Notes: generated from the letters alone by a model not told the origin. A stretch of 6,970 nt of DNA from an uncultured Clostridia bacterium (GCA_948745425.1 CAPZDM010000074.1:1-6970); one strand, 5' to 3'; counted from the stretch's first letter, positions 1 through 5,817 are shown. Program-made: numbers and translations.

Positions 1-597
1 TGTAACTATATTATCCTCAAATATTGATTCATTATGCAAGTCATAAGTTTTATTTATAATTTTAAATCCTGTATCTTGAAAATATTTTAAACTATCTTTA
101 AATAATTCATCATCATCAGTTTTAAAAAATATTTCTCCACCCTTAGCTAAAAATTCTTTATATAGTACTAATTGTTTTGTATTGGTAAGCCTTTTTTTCT
201 TATGTTTTGGTCTTGGCCATGGATTGCAAAAATTAATATATATTCTATCTATTTTATCAGTTTTATCCATAAATAATAGTATTCTTTCTATATCGTGTCT
301 TACTAATCTAACATTATCTACCTCTAGATTTCTAGATTTATATATAGCTTCTATATTTCTTTTTGCCAATCCAAGCATTGCATCAACCATATCAATAGCA
401 ATATAGTTTATATTTAGATTTTTGGATGCTAATTGTGCAATAAAATTCCCTTTTCCACAGCCAAATTCCATATGTATTGGATTATTAATATTTTTAAATG
501 CAGTATTCCATTTTCCTTTGTAATCTTGTGGATTATCAATATAAAATGCACTTGCCTCTAATTCTGGGCGTGCCCACTTTTTAAACCTAATTCTCAT
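1..597 (-). CDS. trmB: tRNA (guanine-N7-)-methyltransferase TrmB, 3' end outside window
   Basis: SAM-dependent enzyme that methylates N7 of G46 in the variable loop of tRNAs; a cytoplasmic housekeeping protein. The 199 visible residues begin MRIRFKKWARPELEAS and contain the SAM-binding motif EFGCGKGNFI (about residues 44-53). The family signature INFCNPWPRPKHKKKRL lies near residues 117-133, followed by FFKTDDDELF near residue 160. Homologues are about 210-220 aa, so only the last 15-20 residues should be missing beyond base 1. The ATG at 597 is supported by AAAGGAAG (605-612), 7 nt upstream, and by a consensus promoter at 623-651. It is the only clearly chromosomal gene here and marks the likely host side of the element. 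Identity rests on the motif series, so confidence is high. Confidence 0.95.
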   Translation of the reverse strand, partial: MRIRFKKWARPELEASAFYIDNPQDYKGKWNTAFKNINNPIHMEFGCGKGNFIAQLASKNLNINYIAIDMVDAMLGLAKRNIEAIYKSRNLEVDNVRLVRHDIERILLFMDKTDKIDRIYINFCNPWPRPKHKKKRLTNTKQLVLYKEFLAKGGEIFFKTDDDELFKDSLKYFQDTGFKIINKTYDLHNESIFEDNIVT

Positions 598-622
598 ATT
601 TTTTCTTCCTTTCACTTGTCGT

Positions 623-651
623 ATTATAGCAAATTTTATATGAGAAAACAA
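623..651 (-). promoter_or_regulatory. sigma-70/SigA-type promoter of trmB
   Basis: On the minus strand, a -35 box TTGTTT (646-651) and a perfect -10 box TATAAT (623-628) are separated by exactly 17 nt. The -10 box lies 26 nt upstream of the trmB ATG, leaving a short leader that contains the SD. This places trmB expression under its own promoter, independent of the recombinase upstream. Confidence 0.8.
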
Positions 652-680
652 TAGGTTATCTTAGTATCCAAGTAAAATGA

Positions 681-876
681 TTACCCCACGTTTTTTTCTT
701 CGTGTTCATGTTCATATTTTAGTTTGGTAGCCATTCCGTCCCCTAATATGTCTTTCTGCTTTGTTTTCATCTAAGATTTCTCTAACTTTTAACGCTAGTA
801 CTGGATTTATCTTTAGTAACCTTTCTGATACATCTTTGTGTACTGATGTTACTTTTCGTAACGGTTGGATTTTCAT
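681..876 (-). pseudogene. small ORF overlapping the recombinase 3' end, broken by a one-base insertion
   Basis: An ATG at 876-874 opens a frame starting MKIQPLRKVTSVHKDVSERL and continuing through INPVLALKV, REILDENKAERHIRG. It then loses frame at about 735-741, where GGACGGA stands for an expected GGAGGA-like pair of codons. One base further on, the frame continues MATKLKYEHEHEEKNVG and stops at TAA 683-681. Removing one base gives a clean 64-aa charged helical protein with an ERHIRGGMATK motif. The first 95 nt overlap the recombinase gene in another frame. I do not know its function; the joined sequence looks like a genuine conserved small protein rather than chance. A sequencing error at the insertion is the main alternative. 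Confidence 0.55.
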
Positions 877-2479
877 TATCTAGAGTTGTTCTTTGAAGTG
901 GTGGGCGATTAATAATCGCCCCTACATTAGTTTCTATTTCATTAAAATTTGTAATAATAGATGGTGTAGAGCCTATTTCATTTAATAATTTTAGTCTTAC
1001 TTCTACGTTTGAATCACTATCTACTTCAATGACATCTATAATTGTTTTTAGCATTGCATTTGTAATTGTTTTGTTATTTAAAATATCATCAACTGTGCTA
1101 ATTGTTTTAGATAATTCTTTTTCTAATACATCTTTTTCTTTTATTTCTGATGTAATTAGTTTTAGTTCTCGCTCTAATCTCGCTATATCTTCAATTAACG
1201 GGTTTGTATATTTCTTTAATTCTTGTATATTTATTATTTCGTTTTGGAACATTTCCATATATTTTTGCTTCTTCGTTGTAATCTTTTCAATTTCCTTAAG
1301 TAAACTTTCTTCACTTCTTTCATTGTTTTGTCTTAATTTGGTAATCTTTTCAAACTCCTTTTCTACTGCTTTCATAAAGTTCTTTTTGTTTTTTATAATA
1401 CTTTTTAGATATTCTTTTATAGCATTTAAAAGTTCTTCTTCATCAATTACTGTGGTATTAGGACAATGATTTACACCCATTGAATTTCTTCCACTACATA
1501 CCCATCTTATATATTCTTTTCCATCTTCTGTGTATTTTCTTCTTATTCTTCTAAATGAGTATCCACAATGTTTGCAATAGATAAGTGTACTAAATACATA
1601 TTCTGTTTTTTCTCTTTTATTATTTAGTTTGAATTCATTTGACCTTTGGGCTAAAAGAGCTTGGGCTCTATTAAATAACTCATCTGATATAATTCTCATT
1701 GCTGGTTTTTCTACTGTTATCCACTCTTCTTCTGGTAAATCTTTTCTAGTTCCTGTTATAAAATCTGTTACTTCACTCTTTTTATTGGTTACTCGCCCTA
1801 TATAAATTGGATTTTTTAGCATTCTTACAATAGATGTTTGTACCCATTTTGATTTTGTTTTCTTTGTTCTTATTCCTCTATCATTTAACTCCCAAGCAAT
1901 TTTTGTTGTTCCAATTCCTTTATATACATAGCTTTCAAATATCTCTTTTACGATTTTAGCTTCTTCTTCATTTATTTTTAGCGTATATCTTTCATCTGGA
2001 ATTTTGTCATATCCAAATACAATGTTTGGAACTCGTCCTTTTTTTGCAGTAATGTCTTTTCCAAATTTAACCCTTTTAGACATATTGGCACTTTCTTGTT
2101 GTGCCATTGCTCCTAAAATAGTCAATATAAATTCAGAACCACCTTCCATTATTTCACCATTGTTTAAGAAATCAACTTCAATTCCATAAGATTTTAGTTC
2201 TCTTATACTCTGTAATAAATCTACAGTATTTCTAGCAAAACGGCTTACATCTTTTACTACCACTTTGTCAAATTTTTTTGCTTTGGCATCTTGCATCATT
2301 TGTTGAAACTGCTTTCTATGTTTTATTTGCTTTCCTGATATTCCTTCATCTGCATATAGCTTGTACAATTCATAATTATTCTTTTTTGTAAATTCATTAA
2401 AAAACTCAATTTGCTTTTCAAATGATTCTACTTGCGATTCTTTTTCAGTTGATACTCTTGCATATGCTGCAATTTTCAT
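782..2479 (-). CDS. large serine recombinase (resolvase/invertase family with recombinase and zinc-ribbon domains)
   Basis: Site-specific DNA recombinase that would excise and integrate the element through a Ser-DNA intermediate. Residues 1-150 form the resolvase domain: YARVST with nucleophile Ser10 and Arg8, DEGISGK (45-50), and KDVSRFARN with Arg80 and Arg83. Residues about 155-280 match the recombinase domain (WVQTSIVRMLKNPIYIG). A zinc ribbon follows with Cys302, Cys305, Cys328 and Cys339, then a long coiled coil (about 360-465). At 565 aa the length is normal for the family. The last ~50 residues look atypical: they read through a palindromic repeat (GAIINRPP, 520-527) and overlap a small ORF. 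The SD is poor (GAAAG); the ATG overlaps the stop of an 11-codon frame as ATGA. A promoter sits at 2526-2554. Catalytic residues look intact, so the protein may be active; its position beside trmB fits an element end. Confidence 0.93.
   Translation of the reverse strand: MKIAAYARVSTEKESQVESFEKQIEFFNEFTKKNNYELYKLYADEGISGKQIKHRKQFQQMMQDAKAKKFDKVVVKDVSRFARNTVDLLQSIRELKSYGIEVDFLNNGEIMEGGSEFILTILGAMAQQESANMSKRVKFGKDITAKKGRVPNIVFGYDKIPDERYTLKINEEEAKIVKEIFESYVYKGIGTTKIAWELNDRGIRTKKTKSKWVQTSIVRMLKNPIYIGRVTNKKSEVTDFITGTRKDLPEEEWITVEKPAMRIISDELFNRAQALLAQRSNEFKLNNKREKTEYVFSTLIYCKHCGYSFRRIRRKYTEDGKEYIRWVCSGRNSMGVNHCPNTTVIDEEELLNAIKEYLKSIIKNKKNFMKAVEKEFEKITKLRQNNERSEESLLKEIEKITTKKQKYMEMFQNEIINIQELKKYTNPLIEDIARLERELKLITSEIKEKDVLEKELSKTISTVDDILNNKTITNAMLKTIIDVIEVDSDSNVEVRLKLLNEIGSTPSIITNFNEIETNVGAIINRPPLQRTTLDNENPTVTKSNISTQRCIRKVTKDKSSTSVKS
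903..921. repeat. 19-bp perfect palindrome inside the recombinase 3' coding region
   Basis: GGGCGATTA and TAATCGCCC form 9-bp perfect arms around a single A. The GC-rich ends stand out in this AT-rich gene. On the minus strand it is read as GAIINRP. It lies just upstream of the start of the broken small ORF at 876. From memory, similar GGGCGATT-type palindromes are dispersed in clostridial genomes, but I cannot verify copy number here. It may be a small REP-like insertion that kept the frame open. Confidence 0.6.
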
Positions 2480-2525
2480 AACATCACTACTTTCTTTTTC
2501 TGTTTCTTCATTTTCGTTCTGTTAC

Positions 2526-2554
2526 ATTTTAGCATATCAGTTTCAAAAAAGCAA
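2526..2554 (-). promoter_or_regulatory. probable promoter of the serine recombinase
   Basis: On the minus strand, TTGCTT (2549-2554) and TAAAAT (2526-2531) are separated by exactly 17 nt, with an A/T-rich stretch upstream. It lies directly after the terminator at 2566-2599 and about 47 nt before the recombinase ATG. This spacing fits an independent transcription start for the recombinase. Confidence 0.55.
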
Positions 2555-2565
2555 TACTAAAATAA

Positions 2566-2599
2566 AAAATCTACTCCGTTTTATTTAGGAATAGATTTT
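2566..2599 (-). terminator. intrinsic terminator ending the upstream transcript
   Basis: On the minus strand, a 12-nt arm (2599-2588, ending CTATTCC) pairs with 2577-2566 (GGAGTAGATTTT) through 11 Watson-Crick pairs and one U-G wobble. The loop is 10 nt, and the right arm runs into T6. On the plus strand the wobble becomes a C-A mismatch, so minus orientation is favoured, although the A/T base of the stem could allow bidirectional use. It would end transcription coming from the ATPase, 66-aa gene and hairpin array before the recombinase promoter. Confidence 0.75.
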
Positions 2600-2733
2600 A
2601 AACTTCACATCCCAACTATTTATATACCGCATATTGGTCAGCGGTTTCAATTTGTCCTCCTACGCATTTATTTGTCGCAAGTAGGTCTGCGAGTCACATC
2701 TGTTCACCTATGCATTTGTATTTCGCAAATAGG
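2590..2733 (-). repeat. three tandem 48-nt units, each with a covarying hairpin
   Basis: Read on the minus strand, units start at 2733, 2685 and 2637, an exact 48-nt period with no gaps. Each starts with a hairpin: CCTAT/ATAGG (2733-2707), CCTAC/GTAGG (2685-2659) and CCAAT/GTTGG (2637-2612). Pair 3 changes from T-A to A-T, and pair 5 appears as T-A, C-G and T-G, so the arms change together. Units 1 and 2 can add a GC/GC pair beyond a TT bulge. All three share TGCG in the 5' part of the loop. The third unit runs into the left arm of the terminator at 2566-2599. The plus-strand frame stays open through two units (16 codons each, with HL(F/Y) and A(S/N)R in common), but no good start or SD serves it. 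Function unknown; a structured RNA or dispersed repeat is likelier than a protein. Confidence 0.7.
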
Positions 2734-2752
2734 GCTCAAGATTAACATTTGA

Positions 2753-2953
2753 TTAGTTGTTTTCTGCTAAAAACTTTTCAAAATCTTCTTTTGTTATATT
2801 TTTTAAAAGTTCTCTTCTTTCTTTTGTATAATCTCCTTTTCCTTCACTATATGATTGTAATAGTTTTATAAATTCATGTAATCCTAGTTTTTCTCTCAAT
2901 GCTTTTAATTCTTCTTTTCTAATTTTTTCTAAATCATTTTGTATTGTTGACAT
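2753..2953 (-). CDS. 66-aa charged helical hypothetical protein
   Basis: I do not recognise this family with confidence. The protein begins MSTIQNDLEKIRKEELKALR and ends KEDFEKFLAENN. It is rich in Lys and Glu and probably all-helical, with a GKGDYTKER turn in the middle and no membrane segment or cysteine. An ATG 15 nt further upstream is in frame, but GGAGGT (2961-2966) sits inside that extension, 7 nt before the ATG at 2953, so I choose 2953. It begins about 20 nt after the stop of the ATPase C-terminal frame, so it is probably co-transcribed with it. A role as accessory or antitoxin-like partner would be speculation. The hairpin array lies in its 3' flank. Confidence 0.8.
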   Translation of the reverse strand: MSTIQNDLEKIRKEELKALREKLGLHEFIKLLQSYSEGKGDYTKERRELLKNITKEDFEKFLAENN

Positions 2954-2974
2954 TTTACTTACCTCCATTACTAA

Positions 2975-3556
2975 TTATTGTGTAGTAATATATTTTTGAT
3001 TCCTATTTTTAGGTTGTTCTGGTATTGTCATTTTTAATTTTTCTTCTTCTAAAAGTGGATTTATATATCTTTCTCTAAAATTTCTAATATTTTTATACCC
3101 AAACTTTTCAGCAATTTCCTTTATGCTCTTTGGTTCCAAACAATATTTCAATATTGTTTTTTCTGATACTTTTCTTGTGCGTTTTTTATTTTTTTCTTGT
3201 GCATTTTCTTGTGCGTTTTCTTGTGCGTTTTCTTGTTTCTTTAATTCTTCTGGATATAATTCTGGATATTCTCCATTATAAAATGTAACTACAAAATCTT
3301 CTCTTTCATTTGTAAATATAGGATTTGGTAAATTTGCTTCTTTCATTTTATCTTGCATAGTAGAAATTCCTGTATGTCTATTTTCAATTATTCCTCCTAA
3401 AGTTTCTAATAATTTTACAATAGTTTCATTTCTAACTTCCATAGCTTTTCTTGTTTCCAATAATTCCAATGTGTTAGAACCATATAAATTACCTACATTT
3501 CTAAACTCTATTCTATCTTTATATACAGTAATAATACTATAAACTCCTGTTTTCAA
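2975..3556 (-). CDS. C-terminal half of an AlbA_2/ATPase protein, separated from its N-terminal half by one stop codon
   Basis: This frame follows directly, in the same phase, after the TAA at 3559-3557. Its first codon is a TTG with no SD, so it is probably a continuation and not an independent gene. It supplies the rest of the HATPase domain: VYKDRIEFRNVGNLYG (about 11-26), RNETIVKLL (42-50) and the G-rich ENRHTGISTMQDKM box (58-71). A linker of QENA repeats follows (108-121). A winged-helix-like end comes next (about 128-178: ILKYCLEPKSIKEIAEKFGY). In relatives this order (AlbA_2, ATPase, repeat linker, wHTH) occurs in one chain of about 450-520 aa, and 321+1+193 codons fit that. Without readthrough or internal initiation this half is not made. 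Confidence 0.75.
   Translation of the reverse strand: MKTGVYSIITVYKDRIEFRNVGNLYGSNTLELLETRKAMEVRNETIVKLLETLGGIIENRHTGISTMQDKMKEANLPNPIFTNEREDFVVTFYNGEYPELYPEELKKQENAQENAQENAQEKNKKRTRKVSEKTILKYCLEPKSIKEIAEKFGYKNIRNFRERYINPLLEEEKLKMTIPEQPKNRNQKYITTQ
3194..3235 (-). repeat. 12-bp in-frame tandem repeat (QENA) in the ATPase linker
   Basis: On the plus strand, TTCTTGTGCRTT is repeated three times plus a half unit (3194-3205, 3206-3217, 3218-3229, then TTCTTG). It encodes QENAQENAQENAQE between the ATPase and winged-helix regions. The same 12-mer occurs again at 3172-3183 in a different frame, where it encodes part of KRTRK, which suggests slippage or duplication. Copy-number change in this array would alter linker length without shifting frame. 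Confidence 0.85.
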
Positions 3557-4522
3557 TTAGCTATAATCTCTATGGATTAGCATATTTGAAATTGCCTCAC
3601 GAAGTGCATCTTTAGGATATTGTGTTATATCTGTTCTTAATCCTGTTTTGTCACTTATTATAACTTTGACTTTCATATTCCTGTTTAAAAAACCTATTGT
3701 TTCTTCATACATTTCGCTTATATTTCCTTCTATCCTTTTGTTGTCATCGAATCTTTGTCCTATTTCTCCTAAATCATCCACTTCAAAACCAGGAATAACT
3801 ATTGCAGCAACAAACCATTGTGGAAAAAATTTCTGTGGATAAATTCCAAATACCATTATTCCTGCAACTGTTGGAAAAATTTTATCTTCAACTTGTGTTA
3901 AAACACCAAATTGGAGCAAAATTTCTTCATCACTAAATTCTGCAAATTTAGGCTTGTCCGTTTTTGCATTTGTTATAAACCTATTTAAAAGTTTTTCATC
4001 TAAATCTTTCATAGTTGCTCTAACAACAGGTCTTAAATCATCTTTTACATCTTCTTTATATGATATACATTTATATATTTCATATTCAGTCATATTATCA
4101 TCCCTGTCACCAACTCTTATATACGAACCATTATGTAGTCCTTTTGGCTTGTAATAACATGGTTTATTTCTTTGATTAATCATATCAATTTTTACTACTA
4201 CTATTTTCTTATTATCTATATCTATTACATTTATTTCTGGTCTGATAATAGGCTCAAATTCTGTACTACACAAATTAGTTATATTTTTTTGTAAATCATT
4301 TGCATCATAAACTCCTACTACTTCAAAAGTAGCTTTATTTTTATGTTTTATTTCTTCAACACCAAATAATATAACTCCTCCAATAGTATTAGCAAAACTT
4401 GATATTGTATCATAATATTTTTCTGGTTTACCTTTATTCGCTGTTTTAGCTTCAATACAAATAGTTTCTGTTTGCTTTTCATTTAATTCTTGTATTAATT
4501 TTAAAACATCTTCTTTATTCAT
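3557..4522 (-). CDS. AlbA_2 (schlafen-like) domain ATP-binding protein, N-terminal part ended by an in-frame TAA
   Basis: Proteins of this class join an AlbA_2 putative nucleic-acid-binding domain to a GHKL/HATPase-like domain; many are annotated as putative regulators, and their exact role is unclear. Residues about 18-150 match AlbA_2: ETICIEAKTA, SSFANTIGGVILFGVEE and GSYIRVGDRDDNMTEYEI. The chain ends in the middle of the ATPase N-box, ALREAISNMLIHRDYS (306-321), where Glu309 and Asn313 would bind Mg-ATP. The TAA at 3559-3557 follows at once and the same frame continues for 193 codons. The ATG at 4522 has an excellent SD (AAGGAG, 7-8 nt upstream). A TATAAT at 4587-4592 could be a -10 box, but no good -35 is visible. 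Truncated this way, the protein lacks most of the ATP pocket and the C-terminal wHTH. Confidence 0.85.
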   Translation of the reverse strand: MNKEDVLKLIQELNEKQTETICIEAKTANKGKPEKYYDTISSFANTIGGVILFGVEEIKHKNKATFEVVGVYDANDLQKNITNLCSTEFEPIIRPEINVIDIDNKKIVVVKIDMINQRNKPCYYKPKGLHNGSYIRVGDRDDNMTEYEIYKCISYKEDVKDDLRPVVRATMKDLDEKLLNRFITNAKTDKPKFAEFSDEEILLQFGVLTQVEDKIFPTVAGIMVFGIYPQKFFPQWFVAAIVIPGFEVDDLGEIGQRFDDNKRIEGNISEMYEETIGFLNRNMKVKVIISDKTGLRTDITQYPKDALREAISNMLIHRDYS

Positions 4523-4599
4523 CTAAAATCTCCTTTTGAGTTGTTTTCTCTTATTCTATCATATTTTCTTTATTTCTTCTATACTTATTATACATTTTT

Positions 4600-4782
4600 T
4601 TACAATTCTAATTCATCTTCTATTTCTTTGTGAGAATTTTGATAAGTATTTGGATTGTTGTAGTCAAATCTTATCTTCTCATCATTCTCAGCTAGATTAT
4701 AAGCAAGAACTCCTGACATAGCTTGTACTATTTGTTCTTCTGTATTAGGATTAATAAATGTAATATTCAAACTCTTTTTCAA
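4600..4782 (-). CDS. 60-aa hypothetical protein with an ITFINPNTEEQ N-terminus
   Basis: From a TTG at 4782 the product begins MKKSLNITFINPNTEEQIVQ and ends in an acidic tail EIEDELEL. The N-terminal strand followed by NPNTEE recalls small proteins I have seen in clostridial conjugative or mobilizable elements, but I cannot name a family. The start is uncertain: TTG 4782 has GGTGAG only 4 nt upstream, GTG 4791 and TTG 4806 are in frame and have weaker SDs. A promoter-like pair lies at 4829-4856. It stands between the relaxase remnant and the split ATPase gene. No cysteines or membrane segments are visible. Confidence 0.65.
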   Translation of the reverse strand: MKKSLNITFINPNTEEQIVQAMSGVLAYNLAENDEKIRFDYNNPNTYQNSHKEIEDELEL

Positions 4783-4828
4783 AATTCTCACCAACTTTCT
4801 TTTCAATACTATTATTAAAAGTTTAAAA

Positions 4829-4856
4829 ATATTACTTTTAATTTTTAAAGTTACAA
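4829..4856 (-). promoter_or_regulatory. possible promoter of the 60-aa gene
   Basis: On the minus strand TTGTAA (4851-4856) and TAATAT (4829-4834) are separated by 16 nt in a very A/T-rich stretch. The -10 box lies about 46 nt before the chosen start. The base composition makes chance matches likely, so confidence is moderate. Confidence 0.4.
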
Positions 4857-4863
4857 GTAGTAA

Positions 4864-5073
4864 GTTTTATACCCATATGAGATTTGCCCTCATTACTCTT
4901 TTATCCAAACCAAAAAGGAAGGAACGACCAAAAATACTGCAATAACTTATATTTAAATACTGGTAAAACTTGTAGAGAAATTGGAGCTTTTAAATAAGCA
5001 AAAAGAAAAAGTCAAAAATAGTTTGATTTTAAAGGAATATAACAGAGAATATAAAAGAATGCATGGATTCTAA
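4864..5073 (+). pseudogene. frameshifted C-terminal relic of a DUF6076-like zinc-ribbon protein
   Basis: Three plus-strand frames join into one plausible protein end. Frame 1 (from 4864) reads VLYPYEICPHYSFIQTK. After a shift at the A-run 4912-4916, frame 2 reads GRNDQKYCNNLYLNTGKTCR then EIGAFK and TAA 4995-4997. After one extra base, frame 3 reads KQKEKVKNSLILKEYNREYK then RMHGF and stops at 5071-5073. The C...YxFI...KGRND.KYC......GKTCREIGA arrangement recalls the Cys-containing DUF6076 pattern (CxxC..yFIP..R.d..YC...KTC), from memory. The first cysteine pair is incomplete. No start codon or N-terminal part remains. Its last 45 nt lie antisense to the relaxase 3' end, suggesting a rearrangement junction near 5070. 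It is the only sizeable plus-strand coding trace in the window. Confidence 0.45.
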
Positions 5074-5802
5074 ATCCCACTCTTTTTCTCTTTCTTCATA
5101 TTTAAGTTGTTTTTCTGCATCTAAATAAGTATTTGTTTCTTTTTGAAAATCTCTAACTAAATTATCTTCTGCTCCCAAATCAAACTTTTTACAAATCCAA
5201 TGTATAAATTTATCAATGCTTTCATAGAATTTATCTATTATTTTATTTAATCTACTGTTCTCTTTTTCCAAAACTTTAACTTTACTTTTATATTTCCATT
5301 CAATATCAAATTCTTTCTTCTTATATTCTGTCTTAATATTTTCTACTTGCCTATGCAATGCTTCATTATCAGCAATTATCATATTCCTTTCCTTTTGATA
5401 TTTCTCTACCTTTTCAAACATTTTTGATTTCTTTAATAATTCTTGTTTCAATATCAATTTATCTTGATACAACTCATTTATTAAGTCATCTTTAGGTTTG
5501 ATTATTTCTTCTAAAATCTTTTCATCTCTCTTTTTTGATAATCTGTTTATATTAATATCAGCAATATTGGGAATATCTGGCAACTCTAATTTCATATTTT
5601 TTAAGATTTCTTTTGTCTGTTTAAAATTTGTTATCTTTTTGTATTCTTCAACAGAATAATGTTGTCTATTAGTTTCTTCTTCGCCTATTCTTTCAAAAAA
5701 ATCATGATCTGATGTTATTATATATTCACAAGCTATATTACTTACAGTTTTTATTTGTCCTTTCAGATTATATTTTGTATTTCTTATTATTGCATAACTC
5801 AT
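5029..5802 (-). CDS. MobV/Pre-family relaxase with internal deletions (catalytic segments missing)
   Basis: MobV relaxases nick oriT and pilot single-stranded DNA in plasmid or transposon mobilization. The N-terminus MSYAIIRNTKYN matches the family start but then jumps to LKGQIKTVSNIACEYIITSD, without the usual HN..R.....NY segment. A second jump follows FFERIGEEETNR, directly into QHYSVEEYKKITNF, removing the HxDE..PHxH metal motif. The rest is the typical C-terminal half: IKPKDDLINELYQD (101-114), a long coiled coil (about 110-190), then IHWICKKFDLG. The tail SMHSFIFSVIFL after EKEWDLE is foreign. Length is 257 aa against roughly 400-450 in relatives (from memory). Both deletions keep the frame. 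AAGGAGG, 5 nt before the ATG, confirms the start. The product may be made but should not nick DNA; dimerization or oriT binding might remain. Confidence 0.85.
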   Translation of the reverse strand: MSYAIIRNTKYNLKGQIKTVSNIACEYIITSDHDFFERIGEEETNRQHYSVEEYKKITNFKQTKEILKNMKLELPDIPNIADININRLSKKRDEKILEEIIKPKDDLINELYQDKLILKQELLKKSKMFEKVEKYQKERNMIIADNEALHRQVENIKTEYKKKEFDIEWKYKSKVKVLEKENSRLNKIIDKFYESIDKFIHWICKKFDLGAEDNLVRDFQKETNTYLDAEKQLKYEEREKEWDLESMHSFIFSVIFL

Positions 5803-5817
5803 TTTTTCCTCCTTACT

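Noticed and set aside
182..406. 74-codon plus-strand ORF opposite trmB
   Set aside because: trmB motifs on the minus strand account for this DNA; the plus frame shows no recognisable motif.
1029..1469. 146-codon plus-strand ORF rich in Phe, Ser and Ile
   Set aside because: Antisense shadow of the coiled-coil part of the serine recombinase; composition is the mirror of Lys/Glu-rich codons.
2585..2650. 22-codon ORF (TTG 2650) beginning MKPLTNMRYINSW, with AGGAGG 5 nt upstream and the terminator just after its stop
   Set aside because: It lies inside the 48-nt repeat array; the SD-like AGGAGG is partly the conserved hairpin arm of unit 2 and is not kept in unit 1 or 3. Without homologues a coding claim is not supported.
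2590..2733. CRISPR array
   Set aside because: The three units differ along their full length with no constant repeat and unique spacer, and no cas gene is present.
2603..2745. Plus-strand frame open through two repeat units, reading SAVSICPPTHLFVASR and SASHICSPMHLYFANR
   Set aside because: No start codon with an SD, and a 48-nt period keeps any frame in register automatically. The covarying hairpins explain the conservation better.
4877..4893. ATGAG/CTCAT inverted repeat as an operator
   Set aside because: Only 5-bp arms, within the frameshifted coding relic; too weak to support.
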